64,000 bases of DNA from Ruminococcus sp. (GTDB lineage: Bacteria; Bacillota; Clostridia; Oscillospirales; Ruminococcaceae), in the NCBI GenBank assembly GCA_017529875.1, contig JAFXNC010000034.1:62001-126000 (forward strand). The letters are read 5' to 3'. This document shows, piece by piece, positions 33,538-41,376 of this stretch. Numbering within the stretch: the stretch's first letter is position 1; each line of letters starts with the position of its first letter. Under the pieces are notes generated by a model. That model saw only the letters and a program-made list of their open reading frames with translations. It was not told the origin of the DNA and did no database searches. The translations under genes and the position numbers were made by a program.

Positions 33538-34211
33538 CGTTTCTTTACTCCTTTGTAGCCCAGCCCCCGGACGGTGACGATCTCAAAATCACCGTTGTCC
33601 TTGAACCGGTCACGGAGCCTGTTTACATGAACGTCCACAGTCCGCTCATCGGATTCCGAGGACATATCCCAAATCTCGTCGATAAGCTGGCGCCGGGTGA
33701 AGATCTTGTCCGGGTAGGAAAGCAGCTTGTATATCAGCATGAACTCCTTGGGAGGAAGATCTGTTCGCCCTGCGGGTTCGGTGACGGAGAGATTGTCGTA
33801 GTCAAGTACGGTATCACCTATGGTGATACGGCGGTCGTTGGCGATCTGTGCCCGGCGCAGCAGCGCGGTTATCCGCAGCAGCAGCTCCTCCTCGTCAACG
33901 GGCTTGACCATGTAGTCATCTGTCCCCTCGATGAAGCCTTTTTTCTTGTCGGCGATGGCTTCTTTGGCTGTGACCATGATTATGGGGATGTTGTTTCCGG
34001 CAGACCTGAGCTGCCGGGTGAGCTCATAACCGTCCATGCGCGGCATCATTATGTCTGCCACGATAAGATCGGCGTGTTTTGTATCGAGTATTTCAAGGGC
34101 TTCAACGCCGTCCTTAGCGGTGAGTACCGTGTAACCGTTCTCCTCCAGCACATCGGCAGTGAGCCTTCGGGTGTTGAGATCATCCTCTGCGACAAGTATA
34201 CTGAACATCAT
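33534..34211 (-). CDS. OmpR-family response regulator
   Basis: A 225-residue regulator: receiver domain with acidic pocket VAEDD, phosphoacceptor Asp in LIVADIMMPRMDG, the conserved MVTAKEA and VKPVD, then a winged-helix DNA-binding domain with LPPKEFMLIYKLLSYPDKIFTRRQLIDEIW and VDVHVNRLRDRF. An AAGGAG site lies before two adjacent ATGs (34211 and 34208). It forms an operon with the kinase. Target genes are unknown. Confidence 0.94.
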   Translation of the reverse strand: MMFSILVAEDDLNTRRLTADVLEENGYTVLTAKDGVEALEILDTKHADLIVADIMMPRMDGYELTRQLRSAGNNIPIIMVTAKEAIADKKKGFIEGTDDYMVKPVDEEELLLRITALLRRAQIANDRRITIGDTVLDYDNLSVTEPAGRTDLPPKEFMLIYKLLSYPDKIFTRRQLIDEIWDMSSESDERTVDVHVNRLRDRFKDNGDFEIVTVRGLGYKGVKKR

Positions 34212-34277
34212 GTCATCTCCTTGAACCGTCTTTACCAGAGTATAACATCCAATTATGAACTGCGTATAAACGGGAAA

Positions 34278-34303
34278 GGGCTGCCGTGCTATCCCGGCAG
34301 CCC
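34278..34303 (-). terminator. Terminator after the SpoIIQ-like gene
   Basis: A perfect 9-bp stem GGGCTGCCG / CGGCAGCCC between the M23 gene and the response regulator; the minus-strand tail TTTCCCGTTTA is only moderately T-rich. Confidence 0.55.
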
Positions 34304-34375
34304 CGTTACAGAGGAAATATTATGATACCGGCAGGGCGGAAGGTCACAGAAAACCGTCCTGCCGTGAAGAATGCT

Positions 34376-35113
34376 TTACTTGTTGGAGATCGGGTCGATA
34401 TAACCTACCGGGTCTATCCATTCGCCATTCTGCTTTATAGCAAAGTGCAGGTGTGAGGGCTCGGCAGCTTCGATCTGGGCAGTATCGCCCACTGAACCTA
34501 TTATCTGACCTGAATCCACCTGATCTCCCTCCTCGACGGTCATTGAAGCCGAGAGGTTGTAGTAGTAGCTGACAATGCCCTTGCCGTGGTCGATCGAAAC
34601 GCAGTTGCCCCACAGAGGATCATCCCATATCTTTATGACCTCGCCGCGGTTCATGGCTTTGACCGGTGTACCGTTGTCGGCCTTGATGTCGATACCGTCG
34701 TGGGTCTTCCAGACGTCGAGAGTGGTGCTCTTGACCAGCTCGCCGAAGCTGAAGGGCTCGATGATCTCACCGTTGACAGGCATGATGTTCGGCTGGGTTA
34801 TCAAGGGCTGTTCCGTGGTGCTGCTGTCCGGCTCGGAGGCTGGCTCGTTGATGCTTTCGTCGGGCTTGCTCTCGGGGAGGGGAGTGTCGGTCTTGGGGAC
34901 GTTGGTCTTCTTTTCGTCGGCGTATGTCCCCTCGCGGCGGGTCTCGGTGATCCTGGGGGCAGTGTTGCTGATGCCGTCGTTGATTTTGTTCACGGCACTG
35001 TTATAGGTAGCAGCCCCGACGCCTCCGACGGCAAGTATGCAGGCCGCGGCAGCGATGTAAACGCCCTTGCCGCTGATCTTCTTTCTGAGCTTGGTAAGAT
35101 CCGGTTTTTTCAT
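34376..35113 (-). CDS. M23 (LytM)-domain membrane protein, SpoIIQ-like
   Basis: A 245-residue protein with one membrane helix (about 17-37), a low-complexity Pro/Ser/Thr/Glu linker (about 55-110) and a C-terminal LytM domain (about 120-240). The zinc ligands are present (THDGID and HLHF) but the usual catalytic YxHLS segment reads YYYNLS, lacking the histidine. This layout fits SpoIIQ-type proteins, which pair with SpoIIIAH across the forespore boundary in spore formers; no sporulation gene is nearby to confirm it. Alternatively it is a general cell-wall endopeptidase or regulator. Confidence 0.8.
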   Translation of the reverse strand: MKKPDLTKLRKKISGKGVYIAAAACILAVGGVGAATYNSAVNKINDGISNTAPRITETRREGTYADEKKTNVPKTDTPLPESKPDESINEPASEPDSSTTEQPLITQPNIMPVNGEIIEPFSFGELVKSTTLDVWKTHDGIDIKADNGTPVKAMNRGEVIKIWDDPLWGNCVSIDHGKGIVSYYYNLSASMTVEEGDQVDSGQIIGSVGDTAQIEAAEPSHLHFAIKQNGEWIDPVGYIDPISNK

Positions 35114-35230
35114 ATCGTTTCTCCTTTGCGGTGGTGATTATTTCTTTCTGTCTATATTCTGCACAGGTTTTATCACTTTATTCACCATGAAAGAAAAATT
35201 AAACATAAACCTCATCATTCGTGCCAAAAA

Positions 35231-35288
35231 AACGATTACATTTTTGTTGTTAATGCATATTGGACTGAATCTTCATTTATGATATAAT
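35231..35288 (+). promoter_or_regulatory. Promoter and operator-like site of the LacI-family gene
   Basis: TTGGAC (35260-35265), 17-bp spacer, TATAAT (35283-35288). The motif AACGATTACAT at 35231-35241 recurs exactly at 36452-36462 in the promoter of the next gene, so it may be the operator of this regulator. Confidence 0.55.
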
Positions 35289-35331
35289 AAATTATGACGA
35301 TTTTATAACAGCTAAGAAAGGCCTGATAGCA

Positions 35332-36330
35332 TTGAGTGTTACTATAAAGGATGTTGCAAGGGAAGCCGGAGTATCGGTCGCTACCGTTTCGAGAGTGCTC
35401 AACGGCAGCCCCAATGTCTCCGAGATCTCTGCAAAGCTTGTAAACGAGACCATCAAGCGCCTCGGATATTCACCGAACTATCTCGGCAGGAACCTGCGCA
35501 AGCGTGCCACCAATGTGATACTTGTGATAATCCCCAACGCAGAACATTCCCTCTACATGAAGATCTGCGTCGGTATGCAGAACTATGCCCAGAAAGCCGG
35601 TTACGATATAATCACGGCATCCTCAAACGCCACCACTGCCGTTGAGACAAGGCATATGAATATGCTGTTCAACCGGACGGTTGATGGTGTTGTGCTCATG
35701 GGTACGAGCTACGATGCACAGACCCTCAACCGCCTCGCTGAGAATTACGATATCGCGCTGTGCTGTGAGGGCGTCAACGGTGCCAAGGTGCTGACCGTTA
35801 CCGTGGATGACGAGCAGGCAGGCTATGACGCCGGTATAGCTCTTGTAAAGAAGGGCCACAAGCGGCTCGCATTCATCGGCGCTGAATCCACGGCGCTGTC
35901 CGCCAGCCAGCGGGAGAACGGTTTCCGCAGAGCCCTTGCCGACAACGGTATTGATCTCGCCCCGGAGTACGTCTACAAAAACACCTACGACCAGGAAAAC
36001 GGTGCCGCCGCAATGGAGCGTTTTCTTAAACTCCCGCAGCCGCCCACAGCTGTGTTCGCAGTTTCAGATATTCTTGCAATGAGCGCGATCCGGAAGGCTG
36101 TTGAGCTGGGTCTGACCGTAGGAAAGGATATTTCTGTGATCGGTTTTGACAACATTTCCATGTGCGAGCTCACCAATCCCAGCCTCTCCACAGTGGAGCA
36201 GCCCTGCTATAAAATGGGCGAGCTGGTCTGCCGGAAGCTCATCGACAACTTTAATTCCGAGGAAAAAGACAACGAATATTACACCGTCGCACATAGGGTG
36301 ATCCTGCGGGAATCCACCGGTGACAAGTGA
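35332..36330 (+). CDS. LacI-family transcriptional regulator
   Basis: A 332-residue repressor: N-terminal helix-turn-helix and hinge (TIKDVAREAGVSVATVSRVLNG, about 3-50) and a periplasmic-binding-protein-like ligand domain (about 60-328) with VIGFDNISMCELTNPSLSTVEQP. It starts at a TTG with a weak AAGAAAGG site. The following gene is a sugar-binding lipoprotein on the same strand with its own promoter, so regulation of sugar capture is likely. The inducer is unknown. Confidence 0.92.
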   Translation: MSVTIKDVAREAGVSVATVSRVLNGSPNVSEISAKLVNETIKRLGYSPNYLGRNLRKRATNVILVIIPNAEHSLYMKICVGMQNYAQKAGYDIITASSNATTAVETRHMNMLFNRTVDGVVLMGTSYDAQTLNRLAENYDIALCCEGVNGAKVLTVTVDDEQAGYDAGIALVKKGHKRLAFIGAESTALSASQRENGFRRALADNGIDLAPEYVYKNTYDQENGAAAMERFLKLPQPPTAVFAVSDILAMSAIRKAVELGLTVGKDISVIGFDNISMCELTNPSLSTVEQPCYKMGELVCRKLIDNFNSEEKDNEYYTVAHRVILRESTGDK

Positions 36331-36408
36331 TTTTAATTTATTGTTGTCAGTTAATTTGTTTTTGTAGGAAACAACAAATATGAAAACAGCGGTTTGTGTG
36401 AATTGCTG

Positions 36409-36475
36409 AAATCGATTACTTAATGATTTCAAAATAATAACGCTTATTGACAACGATTACATGCCGTGTTATAAT
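36409..36475 (+). promoter_or_regulatory. Promoter of the sugar-binding lipoprotein with operator-like motifs
   Basis: TTGACA (36447-36452), 17-bp spacer, TATAAT (36470-36475), a full consensus promoter. AACGATTACAT (36452-36462) sits in the spacer and AATCGATTACT (36410-36420) lies further upstream; both share CGATTAC with the site before the LacI-family gene. Repression at this promoter is inference. Confidence 0.6.
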
Positions 36476-36548
36476 GGCTTTGTCAATAATACGGTGCCTG
36501 TTTTTTTAACGGTATCGGTGTATGAAGTGATTTATGGAGGAAACAACT

Positions 36549-38075
36549 ATGATGAAAAGCAAAAGACTGGCCGCCGGTCTTCTGGCTGTCCTGACTGCAT
36601 TCAGCGTAGCAGGCTGCGGAAGCTCTGACGACTCTACCAGCGCGAGCAAGGCTTCAGACGACACCTCGAAGGCTGCCGACAGCGTTGCCGATGACAACTA
36701 CGACTTTTCCCATGAGACCGTTGTAAGTGTTGAGGATACCTCTGACATCGAAGGTCTTGACGGTGTTCCCGATGAGGAAAAGGAGCTTGTTTGGCTTTCG
36801 TATTTTGATATCAACCCCACCAGAGCCAACCCCGAGATCAGAACAGACCTCGACCTTTTCCAGAAGAAGGGCGGCTCTATCAAGTATGATAAGACCAACT
36901 CTCTTGAAAAGTATACCAAGCTTGCTGACGAGATCCTCGCCGGAAGCCCTCCCGATATGTTCTGGTATGAGGGCAACATGACATTCCCCTACAACGTAAC
37001 AAGAGGAATGTTCCAGTCTGTTGACAAGATCATTGATTTCGATTCCGACCTCTGGAAGGATGTTAAGGAGCTCGCTGATACCTTCGTTCTGAACGGTGAG
37101 CATTATGTTGCTCCTATCAACCTCGTTACTACTACTGTTCTGACTTACGACAAGGATCTTCTCGAGGCTGCTCAGCTTGACGATCCTTACGAGCTGTGGA
37201 AGAACGGCGAGTGGAACTGGAACACCTGGGAAGAAATGATGTCTGAGTTCGTTAACGGTGCTACCGGTGACGAGGTAAGATACGGCGTTTACGGCTGGTT
37301 TGCTCAGTTCATCTACTATTCTACCGGTGAGACCCTTATCAAGTTCGATTCCGATAAGCAGGAGTATTACAACAACATTGATAATCCTGATCTTGAGCGT
37401 GCTGCTCAGTTCCTGTATGACCTTGATAAGAAGCAGCTCAATTACCATGCTGACTGGATCGGTGACTGCGCTCAGTGCTTCAACGACAACGTACTGTTCT
37501 ATGCTATGGGTCCCTGGGCTTCTTCTGCTGACCATACTCCCAAGGACGGCGCAAGCTGGGGCAACGTTCCTATCCCCAGCGATCCTACCAAGGATAAGAA
37601 CTACATCGTTCCCGATGTAAACGCTTATATGTGGGTAGCCGGCTCCAAGAAGGACGCTGCTATGAAGATCTGGAATGAGTGCGCAAAGATCGTTTACACC
37701 GACGATAAGTACAAGCAGATCGACAGAGAGAAATTCAATTCCTCCAACCCCAACTGGACTGAAGAAATGTATGAGGTAGCATGGGATCTGCTCTACACCG
37801 ATTACTACACCATGATCTCTGATCCCTGCAACGCTATCAATACAGAGATCTCCGATAACGATGCTGCTACCAACGACTCCAAGAAGGCTGTCGCCAGACT
37901 TATGTACGATTCCGTTATGGAATCCGACGAGGACGGCGCTCAGTATTCATGGACTCAGCTCAAGGAGATGTACAAGCCTGTATTCGACAGAGGTATCAAG
38001 GAGATCAACGATATGTACAAGAAATTCCTCTCCGGCGAAAAGATCGACCTCAAGGATGAATCCAAGGCAGAATAA
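36549..38075 (+). CDS. Sugar ABC-transporter substrate-binding lipoprotein
   Basis: A 508-residue lipoprotein. The signal peptide ends in VAGC (Cys about 23), then a Ser/Asp-rich linker and a large binding domain of the family 1 type (LVWLSYFDINPTRANPEIR, GSPPDMFWYEGNMTFPYNV, NLVTTTVLTYDKDLL). The ATG at 36549 lies 8 nt after GGAGG; an upstream ATG at 36534 overlaps that site. Codons such as GCT, GTT and AAC dominate, unlike the C-ending codons of neighbours, which fits high expression. No permease genes follow; it must use transmembrane subunits encoded elsewhere. Confidence 0.9.
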   Translation: MMKSKRLAAGLLAVLTAFSVAGCGSSDDSTSASKASDDTSKAADSVADDNYDFSHETVVSVEDTSDIEGLDGVPDEEKELVWLSYFDINPTRANPEIRTDLDLFQKKGGSIKYDKTNSLEKYTKLADEILAGSPPDMFWYEGNMTFPYNVTRGMFQSVDKIIDFDSDLWKDVKELADTFVLNGEHYVAPINLVTTTVLTYDKDLLEAAQLDDPYELWKNGEWNWNTWEEMMSEFVNGATGDEVRYGVYGWFAQFIYYSTGETLIKFDSDKQEYYNNIDNPDLERAAQFLYDLDKKQLNYHADWIGDCAQCFNDNVLFYAMGPWASSADHTPKDGASWGNVPIPSDPTKDKNYIVPDVNAYMWVAGSKKDAAMKIWNECAKIVYTDDKYKQIDREKFNSSNPNWTEEMYEVAWDLLYTDYYTMISDPCNAINTEISDNDAATNDSKKAVARLMYDSVMESDEDGAQYSWTQLKEMYKPVFDRGIKEINDMYKKFLSGEKIDLKDESKAE

Positions 38076-38088
38076 TATCAACAAAATC

Positions 38089-38116
38089 AAGCCCTCTCCG
38101 GAGGGCTTTTTTGTTG
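38089..38116 (+). terminator. Terminator after the sugar-binding lipoprotein
   Basis: An 8-bp stem AAGCCCTC / GAGGGCTT with a TCCG loop and a TTTTTTGTTG tail. Confidence 0.85.
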
Positions 38117-38125
38117 TGTCGTCAA

Positions 38126-38155
38126 TTGACATGAAAGTGATGATTGTGGTATAAT
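38126..38155 (+). promoter_or_regulatory. Promoter of the GH27 gene
   Basis: TTGACA (38126-38131), 18-bp spacer, TATAAT (38150-38155). Confidence 0.7.
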
Positions 38156-38203
38156 TTCAATGTATGAAAATGGCAGCGGAGCTGTCAAAGGGGAGAGTAT
38201 GAA

Positions 38204-39478
38204 ATGAGCAAAAAGACGCCGCCTATGGGCTGGAACAGCTGGGACTGCTGGGGTGCAGCCGTCAGTGAAGAAACAGTGAGAAAGAATGCCGAGTTTATCG
38301 CCGGTCATCTCAAACAGTATGGCTGGGAGTATGTTGTCGTTGATATCCAGTGGTCTGAGCCCACAGCCGAAAACCACGAATATCATCCCTTCACTGAGCT
38401 TTGCATGGACGAGTATTCAAGGCTCATCCCTGCCGAGAACAGGTTCCCCTCGTCGGCAGGCGGGAAGGGCTTTGCACCCCTTGCGGAGTATATCCATTCC
38501 CTGGGGCTGAAATTCGGCATACACATCATGAGAGGCATCCCCCGTCAGGCCGTTCACAGGAATACGGCTCTGCTGGGTACCGATAAGACTGCAAGGCAGA
38601 TCGCCAAGACTGCAAGCATCTGCCAGTGGAACACCGATATGTACGGCGTTGATCCCGAGAAGGAGGGCGCCAGGGAATACTACGACAGCATTTTCAAGCT
38701 CTATGCACAGTGGGGCGTAGATTTTGTGAAGTGCGACGATATCTGCCGTGAGCTTCCTCACGAGGAGAGCGAGCTGGAGCTGCTGAGTGAGAGCCTCAAA
38801 AACTGCGGGCGCGACATGGTGCTGAGCCTTTCCCCGGGGCCTGCGCTGCTTGAAAAGGCTGACCTGTATGCAAAGACCGCTGATATGTGGCGTATCACCG
38901 ACGACTTCTGGGACAAGTGGGAGCTGCTCTACAATATGTTCGAGCGATGTGAGAAATGGGCTCCCTACGTCGGGAAGGGCGGCTGGCCTGACGCCGATAT
39001 GCTGCCGGTGGGGGCTATCCTCCAGGATTACGGCAAGGACAACTACTCAAAGTTCACCCCTGACGAGCTGAAAGTCATGCTCACGCTATGGTGCATTTTC
39101 CGTTCACCGCTGTTCATCGGCGGAGACCTGCAAAACTGCGACGAAGCTACGTATTCACTGCTTTCAAGCAAGGGCATCCTCAAAATGCTGAGCCAGTCCG
39201 AAAACGCCGCTCAGCTTTACCGCCGCAGCATAGACGGCACCGAAGCGGTCGTATGGACTGCTGACTGCACCGAGGGCGGCAAGTACGCCGCGATCTTCAA
39301 TATCGGTGAAGCCGATCTCAGCTTGGACATCCCTATCAGCGAGCTGGGCGTGGGCGGCTGCAAGCTTTGCCTTGACCTTTGGAGCGGTAAGGTTGCCGGC
39401 CTCAGCGATATCATAAGCGTTCAACTGAAAAAGCACTCCTGCGCCGCGTACCTCATCGGCGGAGCAAACGAGTTATAA
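38204..39478 (+). CDS. Glycoside hydrolase family 27 (alpha-galactosidase-like)
   Basis: A 424-residue GH27 enzyme with the family opening TPPMGWNSWDCWG, the strand VVVDIQW and the nucleophile region VDFVKCDDIC (Asp178). The likely acid/base Asp is in RITDDFW. No signal peptide, so it acts in the cytoplasm on imported oligosaccharides. GH27 members cleave alpha-galactosides (as in galactomannan or raffinose) or related alpha-linked sugars; the unusual VKCDD in place of VKYDN leaves the substrate open. Own promoter, own terminator. Confidence 0.87.
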   Translation: MSKKTPPMGWNSWDCWGAAVSEETVRKNAEFIAGHLKQYGWEYVVVDIQWSEPTAENHEYHPFTELCMDEYSRLIPAENRFPSSAGGKGFAPLAEYIHSLGLKFGIHIMRGIPRQAVHRNTALLGTDKTARQIAKTASICQWNTDMYGVDPEKEGAREYYDSIFKLYAQWGVDFVKCDDICRELPHEESELELLSESLKNCGRDMVLSLSPGPALLEKADLYAKTADMWRITDDFWDKWELLYNMFERCEKWAPYVGKGGWPDADMLPVGAILQDYGKDNYSKFTPDELKVMLTLWCIFRSPLFIGGDLQNCDEATYSLLSSKGILKMLSQSENAAQLYRRSIDGTEAVVWTADCTEGGKYAAIFNIGEADLSLDIPISELGVGGCKLCLDLWSGKVAGLSDIISVQLKKHSCAAYLIGGANEL

Positions 39479-39484
39479 AAAACA

Positions 39485-39522
39485 CAGCGCCGAAGGCTGA
39501 TCTTCGGCGCTGATTCTTTTTT
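39485..39522. terminator. Bidirectional terminator after GH27
   Basis: A perfect 11-bp stem CAGCGCCGAAG / CTTCGGCGCTG, then ATTCTTTTTT on the plus strand, next to the convergent mutarotase-fold gene. Confidence 0.85.
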
Positions 39523-40417
39523 ACTTTGCAAGCTCTCTGAGCTGTTCGATATCGGGAGCGTAACCGTCGGGAGCGTCAACAAGTTTCCAGGTCTCGGCGA
39601 TCTCAGCCGATTCACCGGGAGCGTAGGCTCTGTACTCGCCCAGCACCTCGCACTCGAGGAAACTGTCGTTGGTGAAGACCTCCACGTTGCAGGAGTAATC
39701 GGGATAGCGGATGAACTCATACTCGCTGATCTTTTTGATGAAGATCTGGTTTTTCAGCACCACAGCCTCCCAGCCGTCCTCGTTGTTGAAGGCAGCCTTA
39801 AAGGGTGTTTCGAGGAAGCTGTCCTGCCTGATACGGGCATAGGTGTTGGTCATCTTGAAACGGGGATCGGCGACGTCGGAATACTCCCAGAAGCTTACCA
39901 CTCTGTTGGGCAGATAGCCGCTCTTTCTTGTGCACATGGGCATGATGGCTACGCTGCCGTCAGCAAGGCAGGTAAGCGACCAGGGAGCGAACTCGCTGGG
40001 CTTATCGGAAACGTTCCTGATGCGGGAGATGACCTTGACCTCGGGGCAGTCCTCGCTTACCTCGAAGATCAGCGAAAGCTCCTTGCCGAAGGGCGTTGCC
40101 GGGGCTGTAAATGTGAAGACATTGCCTTCGACCCGGAAATCCACCGGGTCATTGTCGGGAGAGTAGGTCTCCGGTACTACTTCGGGGGAGCACCAAAGTC
40201 TGTGACCGCCATAGTTGTACCAGGTGCCGTAGCTGCCGCAGTCAACATTGAACCGGCGGATCTCATCGACGAACATGATGTTCTCTCTGCCTTCAAGCGC
40301 ACAGTAGATGACTCTCGGCCCAAGCTCAACAGTAACACCCAGGGTTATCTTGCCGTTGGTGATGAAAACGCATTTGCCGAAATTTTTGTAGCTTTTGATC
40401 GAATAGCTTACTGACAT
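39521..40417 (-). CDS. Mutarotase-fold protein (DUF4380-like)
   Basis: A 298-residue all-beta protein. The N-terminal pattern GKCVFITNGKITLGVTVELGPRVIYCAL, then GGHRLWCSPEVVPETYSPDN and later ADGSVAIMPM, resembles galactose-mutarotase-fold proteins of the DUF4380 type found near glycoside hydrolases. An epimerase or sugar-binding role is possible but not shown. The ATG at 40417 follows AAAGG; the longer frame to 40501 runs through a promoter region and was rejected. It diverges from the AraC regulator. Confidence 0.7.
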   Translation of the reverse strand: MSVSYSIKSYKNFGKCVFITNGKITLGVTVELGPRVIYCALEGRENIMFVDEIRRFNVDCGSYGTWYNYGGHRLWCSPEVVPETYSPDNDPVDFRVEGNVFTFTAPATPFGKELSLIFEVSEDCPEVKVISRIRNVSDKPSEFAPWSLTCLADGSVAIMPMCTRKSGYLPNRVVSFWEYSDVADPRFKMTNTYARIRQDSFLETPFKAAFNNEDGWEAVVLKNQIFIKKISEYEFIRYPDYSCNVEVFTNDSFLECEVLGEYRAYAPGESAEIAETWKLVDAPDGYAPDIEQLRELAK

Positions 40418-40458
40418 AGTATCAAACCTTTCTTTTATACTTTTTATAATAATAACAG

Positions 40459-40487
40459 TTGAATTTGAAAAGATTATGTGGTATAAT
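40459..40487 (+). promoter_or_regulatory. Promoter of the AraC-family gene
   Basis: TTGAAT (40459-40464), 17-bp spacer, TATAAT (40482-40487), in the divergent gap with the mutarotase-fold gene. Confidence 0.65.
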
Positions 40488-40527
40488 AACTGTATATGCA
40501 AAAATCTGATCCAACGGAGATGATCTT

Positions 40528-41376
40528 ATGATAGTTCACCTTGACGGCAGCTTTGAGACCGTCGATTACACCGGCGACAGAACTGTGCTCATATATGACA
40601 ATGTGGAATATGAGGAGTATCCTGTTCACTGGCATAACGCCGTGGAGATAATAATGCCGCTGGTCAATCCGTTCCTTGCGGAGTGTGAGGGAGAGCAGTA
40701 CTCGCTGGAGGAAAGGGACATACTCATAATCCCCGCCGGAACGCTGCATCTGCTCCACGCCCAGGAGGGAAGACGGCTCATCATGCTCTTTGACAACAGG
40801 ACTCTTGCCGAGAACCGGGCTCTTTCGGCGCTCTGCTCGCTGCTCAACCGTCCCATACATATAAAGCGATCCAAGGACAAGGAGCTTACCGATCAGCTGG
40901 GAGCTCTGCTCACTGAGATCTATACCCTGTACAGCAGCTGGAAGGAAATGACCGAGGTGTATATCTACCTCAAACTGCTGACGCTGTTCGTGCGGATCAA
41001 AGAGTATTACAGCGGAACAGAAAACGACGCCGAGTACGCCGACAAGCTGGGCTCGGTCATTAAGTATATCGAACAGAACTATATGTACGATCTGTCGCTT
41101 GACGAACTGGCGGACAAAGCCGGTTACAGCAAGTATCATTTCTCGCGTATGTTCAAAAAGTACAGCCGCAGCTCCTTTGTGAGCTATCTCAACCGGCGCA
41201 GGATAAAGGCCGCCGAGCTCCTTTTGGTCAACGAGAGCATATCCGTGACCGATGCCGCTATGCAGGTGGGCTTTTCGAGCCTGACGACCTTCAACCGCGT
41301 TTTCCGTGAGATCAAGGGCTGTACCCCGACCGAATTCAGAAAGCTCTACCGTATAGAGAACTTTGTTGAATCCTGA
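40528..41376 (+). CDS. AraC-family transcriptional regulator
   Basis: A 282-residue regulator: N-terminal cupin-type ligand domain (about 20-100, with HWHNAVEIIMP and the ending DILIIPAGTLHLLHAQ) and a C-terminal AraC domain with two helix-turn-helix units (LSLDELADKAGYSKYHFSRMFKKY and ISVTDAAMQVGFSSLTTFNRVFREIKGCTPTEFR). It probably activates nearby glycan genes, such as the divergent mutarotase-fold gene. Its stop TGA touches the stop of the convergent GH3 gene. Confidence 0.93.
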   Translation: MIVHLDGSFETVDYTGDRTVLIYDNVEYEEYPVHWHNAVEIIMPLVNPFLAECEGEQYSLEERDILIIPAGTLHLLHAQEGRRLIMLFDNRTLAENRALSALCSLLNRPIHIKRSKDKELTDQLGALLTEIYTLYSSWKEMTEVYIYLKLLTLFVRIKEYYSGTENDAEYADKLGSVIKYIEQNYMYDLSLDELADKAGYSKYHFSRMFKKYSRSSFVSYLNRRRIKAAELLLVNESISVTDAAMQVGFSSLTTFNRVFREIKGCTPTEFRKLYRIENFVES

